From Flammula alnicola (lineage: Eukaryota > Basidiomycota > Agaricomycetes > Agaricales > Strophariaceae), in NCBI GenBank assembly GCA_015499995.1, contig JADNRV010000043.1:248001-312000 (forward strand): a stretch of DNA of 64,000 nucleotides, in the 5' to 3' direction. The notes beneath the pieces were generated by a model, which made no database searches, was not told the DNA's origin, and was given only the letters and a program-made list of their open reading frames with translations. Both the position numbers and the translations under genes were made by a program. Below, one piece after another: positions 24,198-34,878 of the stretch. The stretch's first letter is position 1; every line of letters begins with the position of its first letter.

Positions 24198-25464
24198 ATG
24201 GCGCCAATTGGTAAAGCCATTGAAGTCCAGCCTATCGCCTTCGATTCACGTCTGCTGCCACCTCCTAACAACGTGTCGAATGACTCAAAGCTCTACAGTG
24301 GTATCGTAGATCCGGAATGGACAATAGGCAGGTAGGTATTGCCTATACTCAACCTTTGTTATAGCTTAAATTTATCTTACTGTGCAGTGTAGCTAACGGA
24401 GGTGGGTGGTGACTTCTCGAGGGTCTTCCCGTTCAAGCTGGACTTGTACTCATATGTTACACTACAGGCTATGTTCTGGGCTTAATATTGGAAGCTTGTA
24501 TCCAGTACCAATCGTCGACCCCTCACGTTGACCCGTTGCATGTAACCGCATATTACCTTCGGACAACCTTCACTGCCCCGTTCACTGTGTGTGTGCGCAC
24601 TGTAAAGACTGGCTCAGGTTTTACCAATCTCACGGCCGACTTGGTACAAGAGGTCTCGAATTCTTCAATGTTCCTCCTACAACTTGATTTCTGATGCGTT
24701 GTCGCCATATATAGGGCATTGTCAAGATTATGACCCACCTCATCTTCGGCCTAAACGGTCCTCATCCCAAAGATAAACTGAATTTCACCTTAAACCCACC
24801 ATCAACATATGCTCGCCGGCATCCACTCTACACTCACCCTTCGCAAGCGGCCACGCTGCCCATCCCACACTACTGGAAATTCCATCATCGAGTCAAACGG
24901 ACAAAGGAGACAGATATCCTGGAAAAGAATAAAGTGGATAGCCCAAATCGTACTACCTCTTCGACCGTTGGCGGAGGAGGCCTTGAATGGGGTACCTGGT
25001 TCGAGTTCAGTGATAAAGATGACAGAATCACAGCTCCTTCCCTCGCTTTGCTGGTGGACATTTTCTCGAACACTCCCTCCCTGTTACCAAAGAGCGAAAG
25101 AGCGACAACGGGGTAATTCCACCAAATGTATCCGATCCCTGAGCAGAGACTAACGATAATCTTCAGCTGGTACCCGACTATGACATTGTCAATCGAATTC
25201 AAGAATAAGATACCGCCTCCTTCTCATAAGCATGCTGCCCGCACTGTGGGTGTCTATTCTCAAGGTCGTTACATTACTCCTCCGCAAGGCCGACATGATA
25301 TCTATTGTGAAGTATGGACTGCTCCTTCTAGTATCGGAGAAGGCAAACCGACAGAAAATTGGAGAGACGATCAAGTCTGCCTTGCGATTGCTACGCAAAT
25401 GGCATTGACCCTTCCTCTGGAAGTCGGCGAGAAGCAAGGGATCGTCAATTCCGTCAAGTTGTAA
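24198..25464 (+). CDS. Thioesterase-like (hotdog-fold) protein
   Basis: The protein starts MAPIGKAIEVQPIAFDSRLL and continues KLYSGIVDPEWTIGSVANGG / YVLGLILEACIQYQSS. The 'W.IG..NGGY' element with LHVTAYYLRTT and FTVCVRTVKTGSGFTNLTAD is the pattern of fungal acyl-CoA-thioesterase-like double-hotdog proteins. Introns at about 24331-24387, 24402-24468, 24663-24717 and 25115-25166 keep the frame. The second hotdog includes LEWGTWFEFSDKDDRITAPS, PTMTLSIEFKNKIPPP and GRHDIYCEVW, and the end is GIVNSVKL. Such proteins hydrolyse acyl-CoAs or are catalytically unassigned; the substrate is unknown here. It has no signal peptide. Confidence 0.8.
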
Positions 25465-25613
25465 AATGGTGGAAAGAATGGAGCTGCAGTTGGATCTCAG
25501 AAAGGGGTACCATCCGGCAGATAAGAGAACACATTAGATTGCGAAATGATGTGCTCGAATACATATACCAAGATCAAGTTACTTAGGAATCCCTCCCATG
25601 TGCCAAGTTTCTA

Positions 25614-27767
25614 TCAAGTCGCATCGACAACAACATATTGTTGCGCGATTGCCTCCAAACACCGTTTCGCGACATCTTTCAAAGGCCGCCAAACCCGTAG
25701 CACATTGTACGGTACATGAGCCTCTTTGGCCTCCTTGACTTCCTTCTCAAAACATTTCAGTTTCGCTAACAAGAGCAGAGGGAGATACACATCCTACAAG
25801 CAAATAATAGTTGGAGTTTTGACAAAGGACAAGGAACTCGCAAGCACTCACCTTGAGACAATAAACGGCAAGGTCTCGACGAGTATCAGCATTGCCACCT
25901 TGCAGGGCCGGGATTTGCTTATAATCGATGTCCTCCTTTTTATCGCCCAAGAAATGCGCGGAAACACCGTTCAGCTTATAAGCACCTTCTCCCGGAAGCC
26001 CTGGGTGGTTCTCTCTAATGTGATGAAAGATATCGAGAATAAGGCGTCCATCATAGCCTGGGCATTGCAAAAAGTGAGGCTGTCGCGTGGTTAAACGTTG
26101 GGGTGATGCTGCTCCACAAGTCAGCATACTCGAAGACTAGCGCGCATGTAATCGCAAGGTGCGAAAAGACAAACCTTTAATCCTCCCTAGAAAGGGAAAG
26201 TCATGCAAGCCTAGTGTTCGTGCACGGTTTAGCAGATAGGGTATATCAAATTGAGTTATGTTGTACCCAATGACGATATCTGGATCTACTTCGACGAAGA
26301 ACTTTTGCCATGCAGTGAACATATCTGATTCCTTTTCGAAAGATAGGATTTGTGAACCAGAGATAGGCGAGCAGGAGCCAAGCGTAAAAATAGTTCGAAT
26401 GAAGGGTACTGTTTGGCCTATACGAAGCTGTTAGAGGAGGGACAGAATTTTTTAAAAAACAAGGGTACATACCATAGAGCGAGACCATGTTGCCAATTTG
26501 GATGACTGAATCACGTCGGGCACTGGAAAATTGACCGTCAACTTTCGAAATGTTGCACTCGATGTCAAAGCTCAAGATTCGCAACGGAGCAAACTTTTCT
26601 CGGTTATCAACGGTATCGCATATAAGGAGATCTTCGACGCTGAACAGTTTCCTCGTTATTTATTAATATCACTAGAAACATGAGATCCTGGAACTTACTT
26701 GACGGATATTTCAAATTGACACCATGATCTTGTCTTTTCTGGCGCAACAATGTCGTATTTAGCTGTAGGAATCTTCAGCCACGCCATAGCTGTGATCTGC
26801 AATGGGTATAAGGACGAATTTCCAGAAAGGAAGCGGAGAGAAAACTTGTTCATACCTCATTATCGACCATAAAGCGCAGGAAGTACGGAACTGTGGTTTC
26901 ATAGCTGAGTTCTGGTGCAGAAAAGAGATCCCGATACTGGCAATTTCCAGAGGTGAAGATGCGTATAACTTATGTCAACACTATCTGCTAACCAACAAAA
27001 GAATATAGACTCATCTTTGACCCGCCGTATTTGTCTGTGGTCAGATAGGGAGATCTTCAGAAACGCGAGGGGCTTTCCACCAGAAGCCGTACTTTGATCT
27101 TCCATCTCGATGCTGGTAACCACGGGAGTGTCTGATTTCAAAGAAGTCTAATAAGACACCAGGTTCAGCGAATTATAAAACGACCCATATCTCGCGGATT
27201 ACTGACATTCAGATAGTCGCGCAAAGGCTCCATATCGTCCTCTGAAATATCCTTAGGAGCTGGATAGTAGAAGTAATGTTCGAAACCGAGAACGCGAACG
27301 AGGATAGAATGGCCGGCCTTGTGCCTGCAATGAGACTGACGGCTGCAGATCATATGTTGCACCACCGACTTTGGTGACCCCAAAGAGATGGATCTCTGAG
27401 TGTCCAGATTCTTGATTGCTTTCCCGAATGTCTATCTTTTGGAATGCTGGGAATGGTCAGTTAAGGCATGCACTGTTAATGTTAAGAGAGGCGGATCGAC
27501 GCACTAATAGATTTCCTTTCTTCATCAAGTGCTGGAACAGCAGGCCGGGCCCACAAGTTGTGGACGTGTGGATCTTGATGAGTAGAAATGTCCCATAGGC
27601 AATTCAGTTTCTAGGTTCAGCAAGAGGTTTAGATAGAAACACTGACCATCATTCTTGGATAAGTTTTCGAGTACATCTGCAAAGGATGCGGCGGGCATAA
27701 CATTCTTTCTGATTAAAGTCTGAGTTACTTCAACTTCAGGTTCCTCGGCATTTTTCGGTAGCACCAT
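25614..27767 (-). CDS. DNA polymerase delta catalytic-subunit paralogue truncated after the exonuclease domain
   Basis: N-terminal family-B polymerase sequences are recognisable: [89 protein letters not shown] and [14 protein letters not shown]. The proofreading domain follows, with Exo I ([10 protein letters not shown]), Exo II ([15 protein letters not shown]) and Exo III (LAVYCLK/D), so the acidic metal ligands are kept. Directly after Exo III the reading frame ends in a novel tail ([20 protein letters not shown] ... VVVDAT, stop TGA 25614-25616), and there is no palm, fingers or thumb. About ten introns; one needs an ATGAGT donor (27009-27014). Start chosen at [11 protein letters not shown]. 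It could be an exonuclease-only protein or a decaying copy; an intact POL3 must lie elsewhere. Confidence 0.75.
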
Positions 27768-28358
27768 GGCGTTACGTGAGAGGTATATATAGATGAGAGT
27801 GCAAAGTGATCGCAGCACAACGAATGAACACCACAGACGGAAGTGAGGTCAAGTTGAAGTAGTTCAAGACTCAAGTTGAGGCTATTCTGATTCACGAGAT
27901 TCACGCGTGTGGGTCACATGACTTGACTTCGACGAGCGACACAGACTCGTCCGAGTCTTGACTCTTGAGTACTTGAGTCTTGAAGCTTGACTCTTCACCT
28001 CATTCCCAACTACTTAATCATAATGGTCCTCTCTCTCTTGTATATTCGTGCAGCGCTCTTCGTTTATGTGCTTTTAACGCCCTGGTATTCATACTCTGGA
28101 ATCCGACCTCTTTCGGACTCTCAAGTGACTCTCAATGAGACTTCGGCTCTTTCAAGTTCAAAAATACCTATCCGTGTCAATCGGCAGATAGTATCATCTT
28201 CTGGGAGCCAGCTATCTTGTGCAATGATTCCGATGCGTAAGGCCAATCACAACCCCATGATTGGATGTGTCCGAATGTTGCAAACCTCCACGACCATATG
28301 GGAACAGCGATGAGAGTATAAAAATGCTGGACACGCTTGAAGTTCCTTTGGATCTAAA
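27768..28358. other. Divergent intergenic region
   Basis: Between the polymerase paralogue and the P450 pseudogene. It carries the inverted repeat at 27863-27984 and many copies of the short word CTTGACTC or its complement. No gene seen. Confidence 0.5.
27863..27984. repeat. 13-bp inverted repeat within a CTTGA/TCAAG-rich tract
   Basis: TTCAAGACTCAAG (27863-27875) is the exact reverse complement of CTTGAGTCTTGAA (27972-27984). The intervening stretch contains further partial copies (CTTGACTTCG, GAGTCTTGACTCTTGAG). It could be a regulatory array or the remains of a mobile element. Confidence 0.6.
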
Positions 28359-30540
28359 ATGGTTTTACAGACACCCCTTCCTTTCTCTCTATCGTTTACT
28401 GCACTGCCGCTCGCAAGTGCAGTTATTATATTGTACTGGTCACTCCTTCGATTATGGCGGTCCCCGTTGCGCGATTTACCCTATCCACCTGGCCCACCGC
28501 CAAAAGACTTGATCTCGGGAAACGCGAGGGACATTTCCTCAGGGAAATTGTGGCTTACTTACACCGAATGGGGGAAGACATACGGTATAAATGCTGTCTC
28601 TACTTGGATAGAAGCTAAACCTCATCATTCATTTAGGTGACATCGTACATTTTCGAGCCTTCGGCCAGCATGTGGTTCTTTTAAATTCCTTTAATGGTGC
28701 AACTGAACTCTTGGAAAAACGGTCCAATAATTACTCTGCCCGTCCATATATTTCAATGATCAATTTGCGAGTTCCTCTGCCCCCTCTTCGATCGTTTGTA
28801 CAAGTATAGATGCTGACGATTTTCTGTCCCTCCCAGGATGGGCTGGGACTTTACCACTGCATTTAAGCCGTACGGAGCCGACTGGCAAATGCATCGACGT
28901 CTTCTGCAACAAAACTTTAAGCCCAACGCATCACTTGGCTATAGGCCTATTCAAACCCGAAAAGTGAACGACATGTTATATGCGCTTCTGGCCAGCCCCG
29001 AGGATTTCCTAGCTCACACCAAAACGTAAGTAACTTGTTGAAATATATCATTGACAACGGGATATGAACAATACTGCCATAGCGTTGCAGCAGCGATAAT
29101 CATGTCAGCAATATACGGCTATGATATTTCTCCGAAGGGTGATTACTTTGTGACTCTTGCGGAACGCGGTGTGTTGGGCCTTTCTCAATCTGCATTTCCC
29201 GGCGCAGCTGTCGTGAACACCCTCCCATTCCTTCGTGTTCTCCCTTCTTGGTTCCCTGGAGCTGGTTTCAAACGCTACGCTCTCTCCATCAAAGATTTGA
29301 TTACTCAAATGCAGGAGGTTCCTTACAATTATGTAAAGAAGAATGTGGTGCGTCTATTGTCTAATTCGGAATTAGGATATTCGTATTCGTATTGTTAACA
29401 TTGCGCAGGCAGCAGGAATAGCACCTCCTTGTTTGGTTACCAGCCTTTTGGATGACTGTAAATCGGAAGCGGATCATCATGTATGACGGGAAGTTGCTGC
29501 GACAGGCTATGCTGGTAAGTACCAGCTTCTGTTAAGCAATTCTATCAACACTGACTTTCGCACGGAAGCTGGAGCCGACACGGTATGTATATATGTTCGT
29601 CTGTTCGCTGCACTAGATGCTCAAGACGATATCTGTTATAGACGGTATCAGTTATCAGGACACTCTTCTATGCAATGGCTACGTTTCCTGATATTCAAAG
29701 GAAAGCGCAACAGGAAATTGATATGGTCGTTGGCAGTGATCGGCTCGTGGGCTACGAAGACCAACCATCGCTACCCTATATTCAAGCCCTCCTCAGAGAA
29801 GTTCTCCGATGGAGACCAGTCCTTCCTCTCAGCGTTGCACATGCTGCTAATGCAGAAGACGTCTACAAAGGGTACTATATCCCGAAAGGTACACCGACAA
29901 GAAACCCGTAAAATAGTTGCCAACATCGTCTCAGGAGCTGCTGTCATTTCTAATATCTGGTATGTCCCCTACACAGCCTGGGTCAGATAGGTGAATATTA
30001 CACGCTAAACTATCCATTCGACAGGGCAATGACGCGCGATCCTGTCAAGTACGAGCACCCAGAGCTGTTTAATCCAGATCGTTTCCTGGATAGAGACGGC
30101 AACCTGAACGATGACGATATGACTTATACATTTGGCTTTGGCAGACGGTCTGTTCAAGCCTCTTCATCATTTTTGAATGCTATCTCACATTTCGGTATAA
30201 TTTGCCCTGATCGACACATGGGTTCCGCCACGGTACGGTAATAGTCTGCCATATTGTTTGGACAAATTTATAAGTGATCGATTTTATCTAGATTTGGTTG
30301 GTGATAGCAATGGTCCTGTCGACGTTCGATATTCAAAGGAAAAAGGATGCTTCGGGAAAGGACATGCCTATCGAAGTTGAATATAGTGATGGTCTAATCA
30401 GGTATGTCCATTGTGGAGTGACCTGTTCTGGTCTCGTTAATGGAGCAACATCTAGCCATCCTCTCCCATTCGAATGTTCTATCATCCCGAAATCTGATAA
30501 CGCCAGGCAGCTTATTATAGAAGTCAACGACAACATGTAA
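28359..30540 (+). pseudogene. Cytochrome P450, degenerate
   Basis: The gene begins MVLQTPLPFSLSFTALPLAS with a membrane anchor and the hinge LRDLPYPPGPPPKDLISGNA. It keeps MGWDFTTAFKPYGADWQMHR, IYGYDISPKGD, the I-helix AGADT/TVSVIRTLFYAM, the K-helix LREVLRWRPVLPL (ExxR present) and ELFNPDRFLDRDGN. It resembles the O-methylsterigmatocystin-oxidoreductase-like P450s abundant in mushrooms. Three lesions are seen. First, an in-frame TGA (29484-29486) before REVAATGYA. Second, the intron after FGFGRR (from 30148) has no AG before ATTTGCCCT. Third, the heme loop reads ICPDRHMG, with Asp for the invariant Gly. One intron has a GC donor (28767). It therefore looks unable to make a working enzyme. 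Roughly 520 codons in all. Confidence 0.82.
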
Positions 30541-30828
30541 AGATTCTTCCTTCAACAATCAGAAATACTACGCTTCTCGGAGAGTAAGGAAATCAGTAGG
30601 CGAAACAATGCGATGTATTTTATTTGATATCATCTCACTGGAAAACTACCTGACCGAGGCAGATCAATCAAAGATCAATATTCAAACATTAGTGAGGTAT
30701 GTACATAAATCAAAATGGAGATCGTATTTAACAACTTCTGCAAGAGTTCTCATTGAGTTCAGCTGGACGACGAACGAATAGCGATACGCATGATTTGTAG
30801 CCCACATAGACCCGCAACAAAGAGCAGA
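30541..30828. other. Short intergenic stretch
   Basis: 3' flanks of the P450 pseudogene and the polymerase scrap. Nothing else seen. Confidence 0.5.
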
Positions 30829-31098
30829 TCACCGGTCAACAGCAAGATGTCCTTTTTCGGCAGCTTGCGCAGTCCTTTTTGCGATCGCTTGCAGATTCCC
30901 TGCTACCCGCATGGCGTTGAACGGTAAATGCGCCGCTCTGGCCTCCTTGGCCTGGGGCAAGTACACGTCCTGATAACAGTCAGTGTCAGAAATGTTCGGT
31001 TATAAGGAAAGAAGCATCTGCTCACCTTCATACAGTAAACGGCAAGATTTTTGCGCATATTGGCGTCCCCATTCTGGAGGATTAGAATTTGGGTGATA
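30829..31098 (-). pseudogene. Relic of a second exonuclease-only polymerase delta paralogue
   Basis: Two exons remain. The upstream one reads ITQILILQNGDANMRKNLAV YCMK and splices, at the same K/D codon boundary as the gene at 25.6 kb, to DVYLPQAKEARAAHLPFNAM RVAGNLQAIAKRTAQAAEKG, ending HLAVDR and TGA (30829-30831). The Exo III Tyr and Asp are kept. The tail is clearly the same kind as in the nearby gene (AKEA.AAH.P.N..RV), though 15 residues shorter after DVYLP. Everything upstream is missing: the sequence breaks exactly at the TA that borders the inverted-repeat element. Intron 30962-31022 is intact. Confidence 0.75.
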
Positions 31099-32049
31099 TG
31101 ACTGACCAAATGCACATTTATTCCCGCGCGCGCGCCATCAGTCTCCGCGCGCGCGCTGCACATCAAAATTGGGATTTCATTGACTCCCACTGCACATCCT
31201 TCCATACTTGAAATATCAGCTCTTTTTTGGAATAAAATATGGATACATAATACTACATTAACCGGACTAGCACTCCCCAAGTGCGAAAGCTACCACTGGT
31301 TGCACATTTCTGTTTTTCCGGAGGTGACGGGCCGTGCTGCCGAAGGCTGCTCATTGTCGAGTTGGCGGGCTTGAATTCAAGCTCAAATATGAGGAAAGCA
31401 GAAGGTTTAAGCACCCTAACTTTATTATCTGCATAATATCTCAATAATTATATCTACAACTTGAAAGTGAAGGTAAATACCGGCCTCAGGGCCTCTCTCT
31501 TGCTAGAACTTGCCTACTTCATCTAGCGGTAATTCGTGCCTATACCTAGATTTCATATCATAGAAGCACACTGATTAAGTCTACAGTATAGTAAATTTAA
31601 ACTATGTATTAAAACTTGACAAGGGGTGTGATTTTTAGGACTAGTAATTTAGTAGTAAAGCCAAGCTTCATTAGATTTTCAGCTGAATTTCAACTCAGGA
31701 ACCCTCCAAAATGCGACCAAGAGAGCAGAAAGATACGTGGAAGCATAAGAATGATTTAGTTATAGCAAGCTATGATGACCTTCGATTTAAATCTGCTTCG
31801 AGCCCTCAGCCAACCAAGCATGAATAAATTTATAAGTCTCGCATGTTGACCCTAGCAGCTGGATATATTATGTAGCTTGTCAATCAGAAATCTGACAAAA
31901 GAGCAAGTATATTCCAGTAATTATGTACTAGTTATGAGATATAACAAGTAAGAGGACAGGCCATGGAACAGAAGGCCATGAATTTCTGAGTTAGAGGTGC
32001 CGCGCGCGCGCGGGGACAGTGTGGGAATAAATGTGCACTTGGTCAGTCA
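31099..32049. mobile_element. Non-autonomous inverted-repeat element with TA target duplication (Tc1/mariner-like MITE)
   Basis: Terminal inverted repeats of 27 bp, TGACTGACCAAATGCACATT... at 31099-31125 and its complement at 32023-32049, differ at one base. TA flanks both ends (31097-31098 and 32050-32051), the target duplication typical of Tc1/mariner elements. Next to each repeat is a CG-dinucleotide tract. The 951-bp interior is AT-rich and has no transposase-like frame, so it would depend on a transposase supplied elsewhere. It sits against the polymerase relic on one side and about 60 bases upstream of the dynactin p62 start on the other. The family name is an inference from TA and size only. 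Confidence 0.75.
31126..31157. repeat. CG-dinucleotide tracts inside the left end of the element
   Basis: CGCGCGCGCGCC, a short spacer and CCGCGCGCGCGC follow the left repeat. A matching CGCGCGCGCGCG run at about 32001-32013 precedes the right repeat. They form part of the symmetric ends and contrast sharply with the AT-rich interior. Confidence 0.7.
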
Positions 32050-32112
32050 TACGTCGACCACGTGCCTCTGTGAAAACTCTTGGGCAACGACTCTGAAAGT
32101 GAAGTCTCTGCC

Positions 32113-34079
32113 ATGGCACCCACTGTTCAATATCACTGTCCGTGTCTTTCAACCTCCCCAGTTCCCCCGCCTCCCCATCTACCATCCTCGTCTTACAGTT
32201 TCCATCCTCTTCATACACTCTTCTTCTGCGAAGAATGTGATGCCGTTCGCTGTAATCGATGCGTTTCTATCGAAGTCAGCTCCTACTACTGTCCAAACTG
32301 TCTTTTCGAGGTTCCAAGTGCAAGTGTGCGCGCGGAAAAGAACAGGTGAGCTTCTCAGATATTGTCTTTTATACCACCAGACTGATGTGTCTAGGTGTGC
32401 TCGGAACTGCTTTATGTGCCCAAATTGTCGGAACACACTGTCTGTTGTTCCTTCGGACCCTCCTGACTCAGGCGATGGTCGACTCTCTGTACCGATAAGC
32501 TCGCTCAACGAGCCACCTTTCTTTCTTTATTGCAACCACTGCAGATGGGACTCTGCGGAAGTAGGCATCACCTTTGAAAAGCCCACTGGACTCGCTGGTG
32601 AGATGATATAACTACTTCGCCTTTCCCAAAGAGATCTAATCACAATAAATTAGCACAGCTACAGAAGTACGAGGATTCCGCCCCTGACTCACTGGAGTTT
32701 GAGCGTCTGAAGGAACATTTTGAGCCCTTTCTACGTGCATCATCGCTTTCCTCTTCTACAATCGGCAGCCATGCAACTGCTCACGCCAGCAGTGCCGCAC
32801 ACTCACACCATGCTCACTCTAATTCTATTACAGCCGCCGCATCTGCCGCTTTGGCCCGCGATATCCCTGGGGTCAGCAAATATAACCCTTTGACGCGAAG
32901 TACTTCTGGGAGGGGTGGGAGCGGGAAAGACAGAAGCATGAATAAGGACGAGATGCCGGAGTACAGAAGTCGTGTGGAGATTTCGAAAGCGAGTGCTCAC
33001 GGTTCTGGGGGTGGAGAGGCAGATGTTGAGCTTATGGGCCATTTGGAAGACATCGGCACAATCGCGACGTTGGAACAGCGATGGGTTAATAGCTGGGTTA
33101 CCCCATTGCAAACTCAGTGAGTTTAATTTCTGTCTTCTCTGTACTAAGCTAACAGGAGACACAGAGAACTCAGGCCTCTACGAATTCCTCTTCACTCCAA
33201 ACGATCGAAACGATGCCCAGCTTGCACCCACATTCTAATAAAGCCAGAGCAGAAAGCACAATCCGTAAGATACAAAATCAAGCTCGTGGCTGCTAACTAT
33301 CTTCCAGCAATCAGCGTCGCGCTACCACATGCGCAGCGTTCCACAGCCGAGGCAGCGAAAAGATCACTCGGAAAATCGACATCCGCAGCGGTTGACGACG
33401 ACAAGAGTTCAGCATCGGACATGCACGCGGGAAAGACATACCCATTCCATCTGGCGCTGAGCAACCCCCTCTACGACCCCATCCAGGTCAGACTATCGGT
33501 GCAAAGGATGCACGTCTCCACCGCTCCTGCCAAAGAAGGTGCTTCACATGAGAAAGCTCGCCGGCCGCCATTCGCCATCTCTCTACCCAATTCGCCCTTT
33601 TCAGTGGCGGCATTTGCGGAAGCATGGGAGTACGAAGATGACGAAGACATGTTCGGCGTGGACGATGGAGACGAGCCTGGCGGGCGGGGCGGCAGAGAGA
33701 CTGACGGACGAGGGAAAGTGCGAACTGTAGGCGTCCTGGAGAAACGCGCGAACGTCACATTGGTAGGAGGCGAGGTGGTTATCGGAAAGGAGGCAAGGGG
33801 GAACGTAAAGGTATGGACGCCAGCCCCTTCTTCGAAAAAATGTGCTGCTCATGTTTTTTTTATGACCGGCAACAGTTCAACATGCTGGTATCGTACACTT
33901 ACCGGTCAGATGATCCGGCACCTTCGGAAAGCAATGACGGTGATGGACCCTCGAATTCCAACTCGAAGATTTCATCTAGCAATAAGCCGCCGGAGATCAA
34001 AACGTTTGCGTTCTACACCGTCGTGGATTTGGGGCAGATCATCCCTCGCGTGGAACCGAGGGCCGAATCGGACTTATAG
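32113..34079 (+). CDS. Dynactin p62 subunit (DCTN4 family)
   Basis: p62 is a pointed-end complex subunit of dynactin, the cofactor of cytoplasmic dynein. The first exon (MAPTVQYHCPCLSTSPVPPP, LHTLFFCEECDAVRCNRCVS, VSSYYCPNCLFEVPSASVRA) and the second (CARNCFMCPNCRNTLSVVPS, FLYCNHCRWDSAEVGITFEK) contain the Cys-rich zinc-binding half of the family. The middle carries LEQRWVNSWVTPLQTQ and after the next introns LIKPEQKAQSVRYKIKLVAA. The C-terminal beta-rich half includes YPFHLALSNPLYDPIQVRLS and ends TFAFYTVVDLGQIIPRVEPR AESDL. Introns at about 32345-32395, 32597-32653, 33119-33160, 33246-33267 (short, uncertain) and 33811-33871. Its 5' region abuts the inverted-repeat element. Confidence 0.9.
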
Positions 34080-34878
34080 GAGATTGCTTATTTTTTATCG
34101 TTCTCCTGATTGTCGCTTCCAAAGTATGGCTCTCCCCCCTCGTCCATGCGCCGCCTCCTCTTTCTCCTTAGTGATCCGAACCTGTACTATTAATCCGGCG
34201 GCGTGCCTTTCTTACTCATATATGGATTTCGAGTCTCGACAAAGCACCCTTGCTGGGCCTTGCATGCGGCTCGGCTCTTGATCCACTGCGCGGGTTTGGG
34301 CCCGTATCCGCGCATCACTGCAGCATATGACATTATATGTAGCCCCCATTTATTTTTCATTTCAACGCCTTTTTTTCTGTTTGCTCAAACATTATCCGCG
34401 ATCTTGCTGACGGTTTCAAGTGCCTTGTGGTCGTACGTGGCTCGGGCGGAGCAAGACGTTCGATCTCAGGCCACACGATATGTGCTGAGAATTTTTGGGG
34501 TTTGTGTCGCTTCATGTCGATGAAGGTCCGTGGTCCATGTGCATACGTGCGATGGCGGAGATGCATAGATTTGGGTTGAGATGGCGGTTGACAAATTGGG
34601 CGCACATGGCATGATACCGAGAGGCTGAGCGCTTGAGCTCCGTCGGCTCGCTCGTGCATCTCAGCAACACAGGTATGTCGGTGTTGATTCCAACTATTGT
34701 AGCCTCAACTTGTGCTGTTGGGACCGCCTTCACACTAGAAGGCATATTTTTAGGCGTGATGTGGAATGAACTTCGAAGTGAGATGACCATGATCCTCAAG
34801 ATTGTATGGCTACATAGTTTAGTTATGGAACGCCGCCAAATCATCCAGCATGTTAAATGATTGAAGACAAATCCAAAC
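34080..34878. other. Intergenic between convergent genes
   Basis: Open frames at 34203-34523 and 34512-35066 are not supported by domain or composition. 3' flanks only. Confidence 0.5.

Noticed and set aside
17898..30540. A biosynthetic gene cluster of Egt1, thioesterase and P450
   Set aside because: The genes have unrelated functions, a polymerase paralogue and a palmitoyltransferase lie among them, and the P450 is dead. Ergothioneine synthesis needs no P450 or thioesterase.
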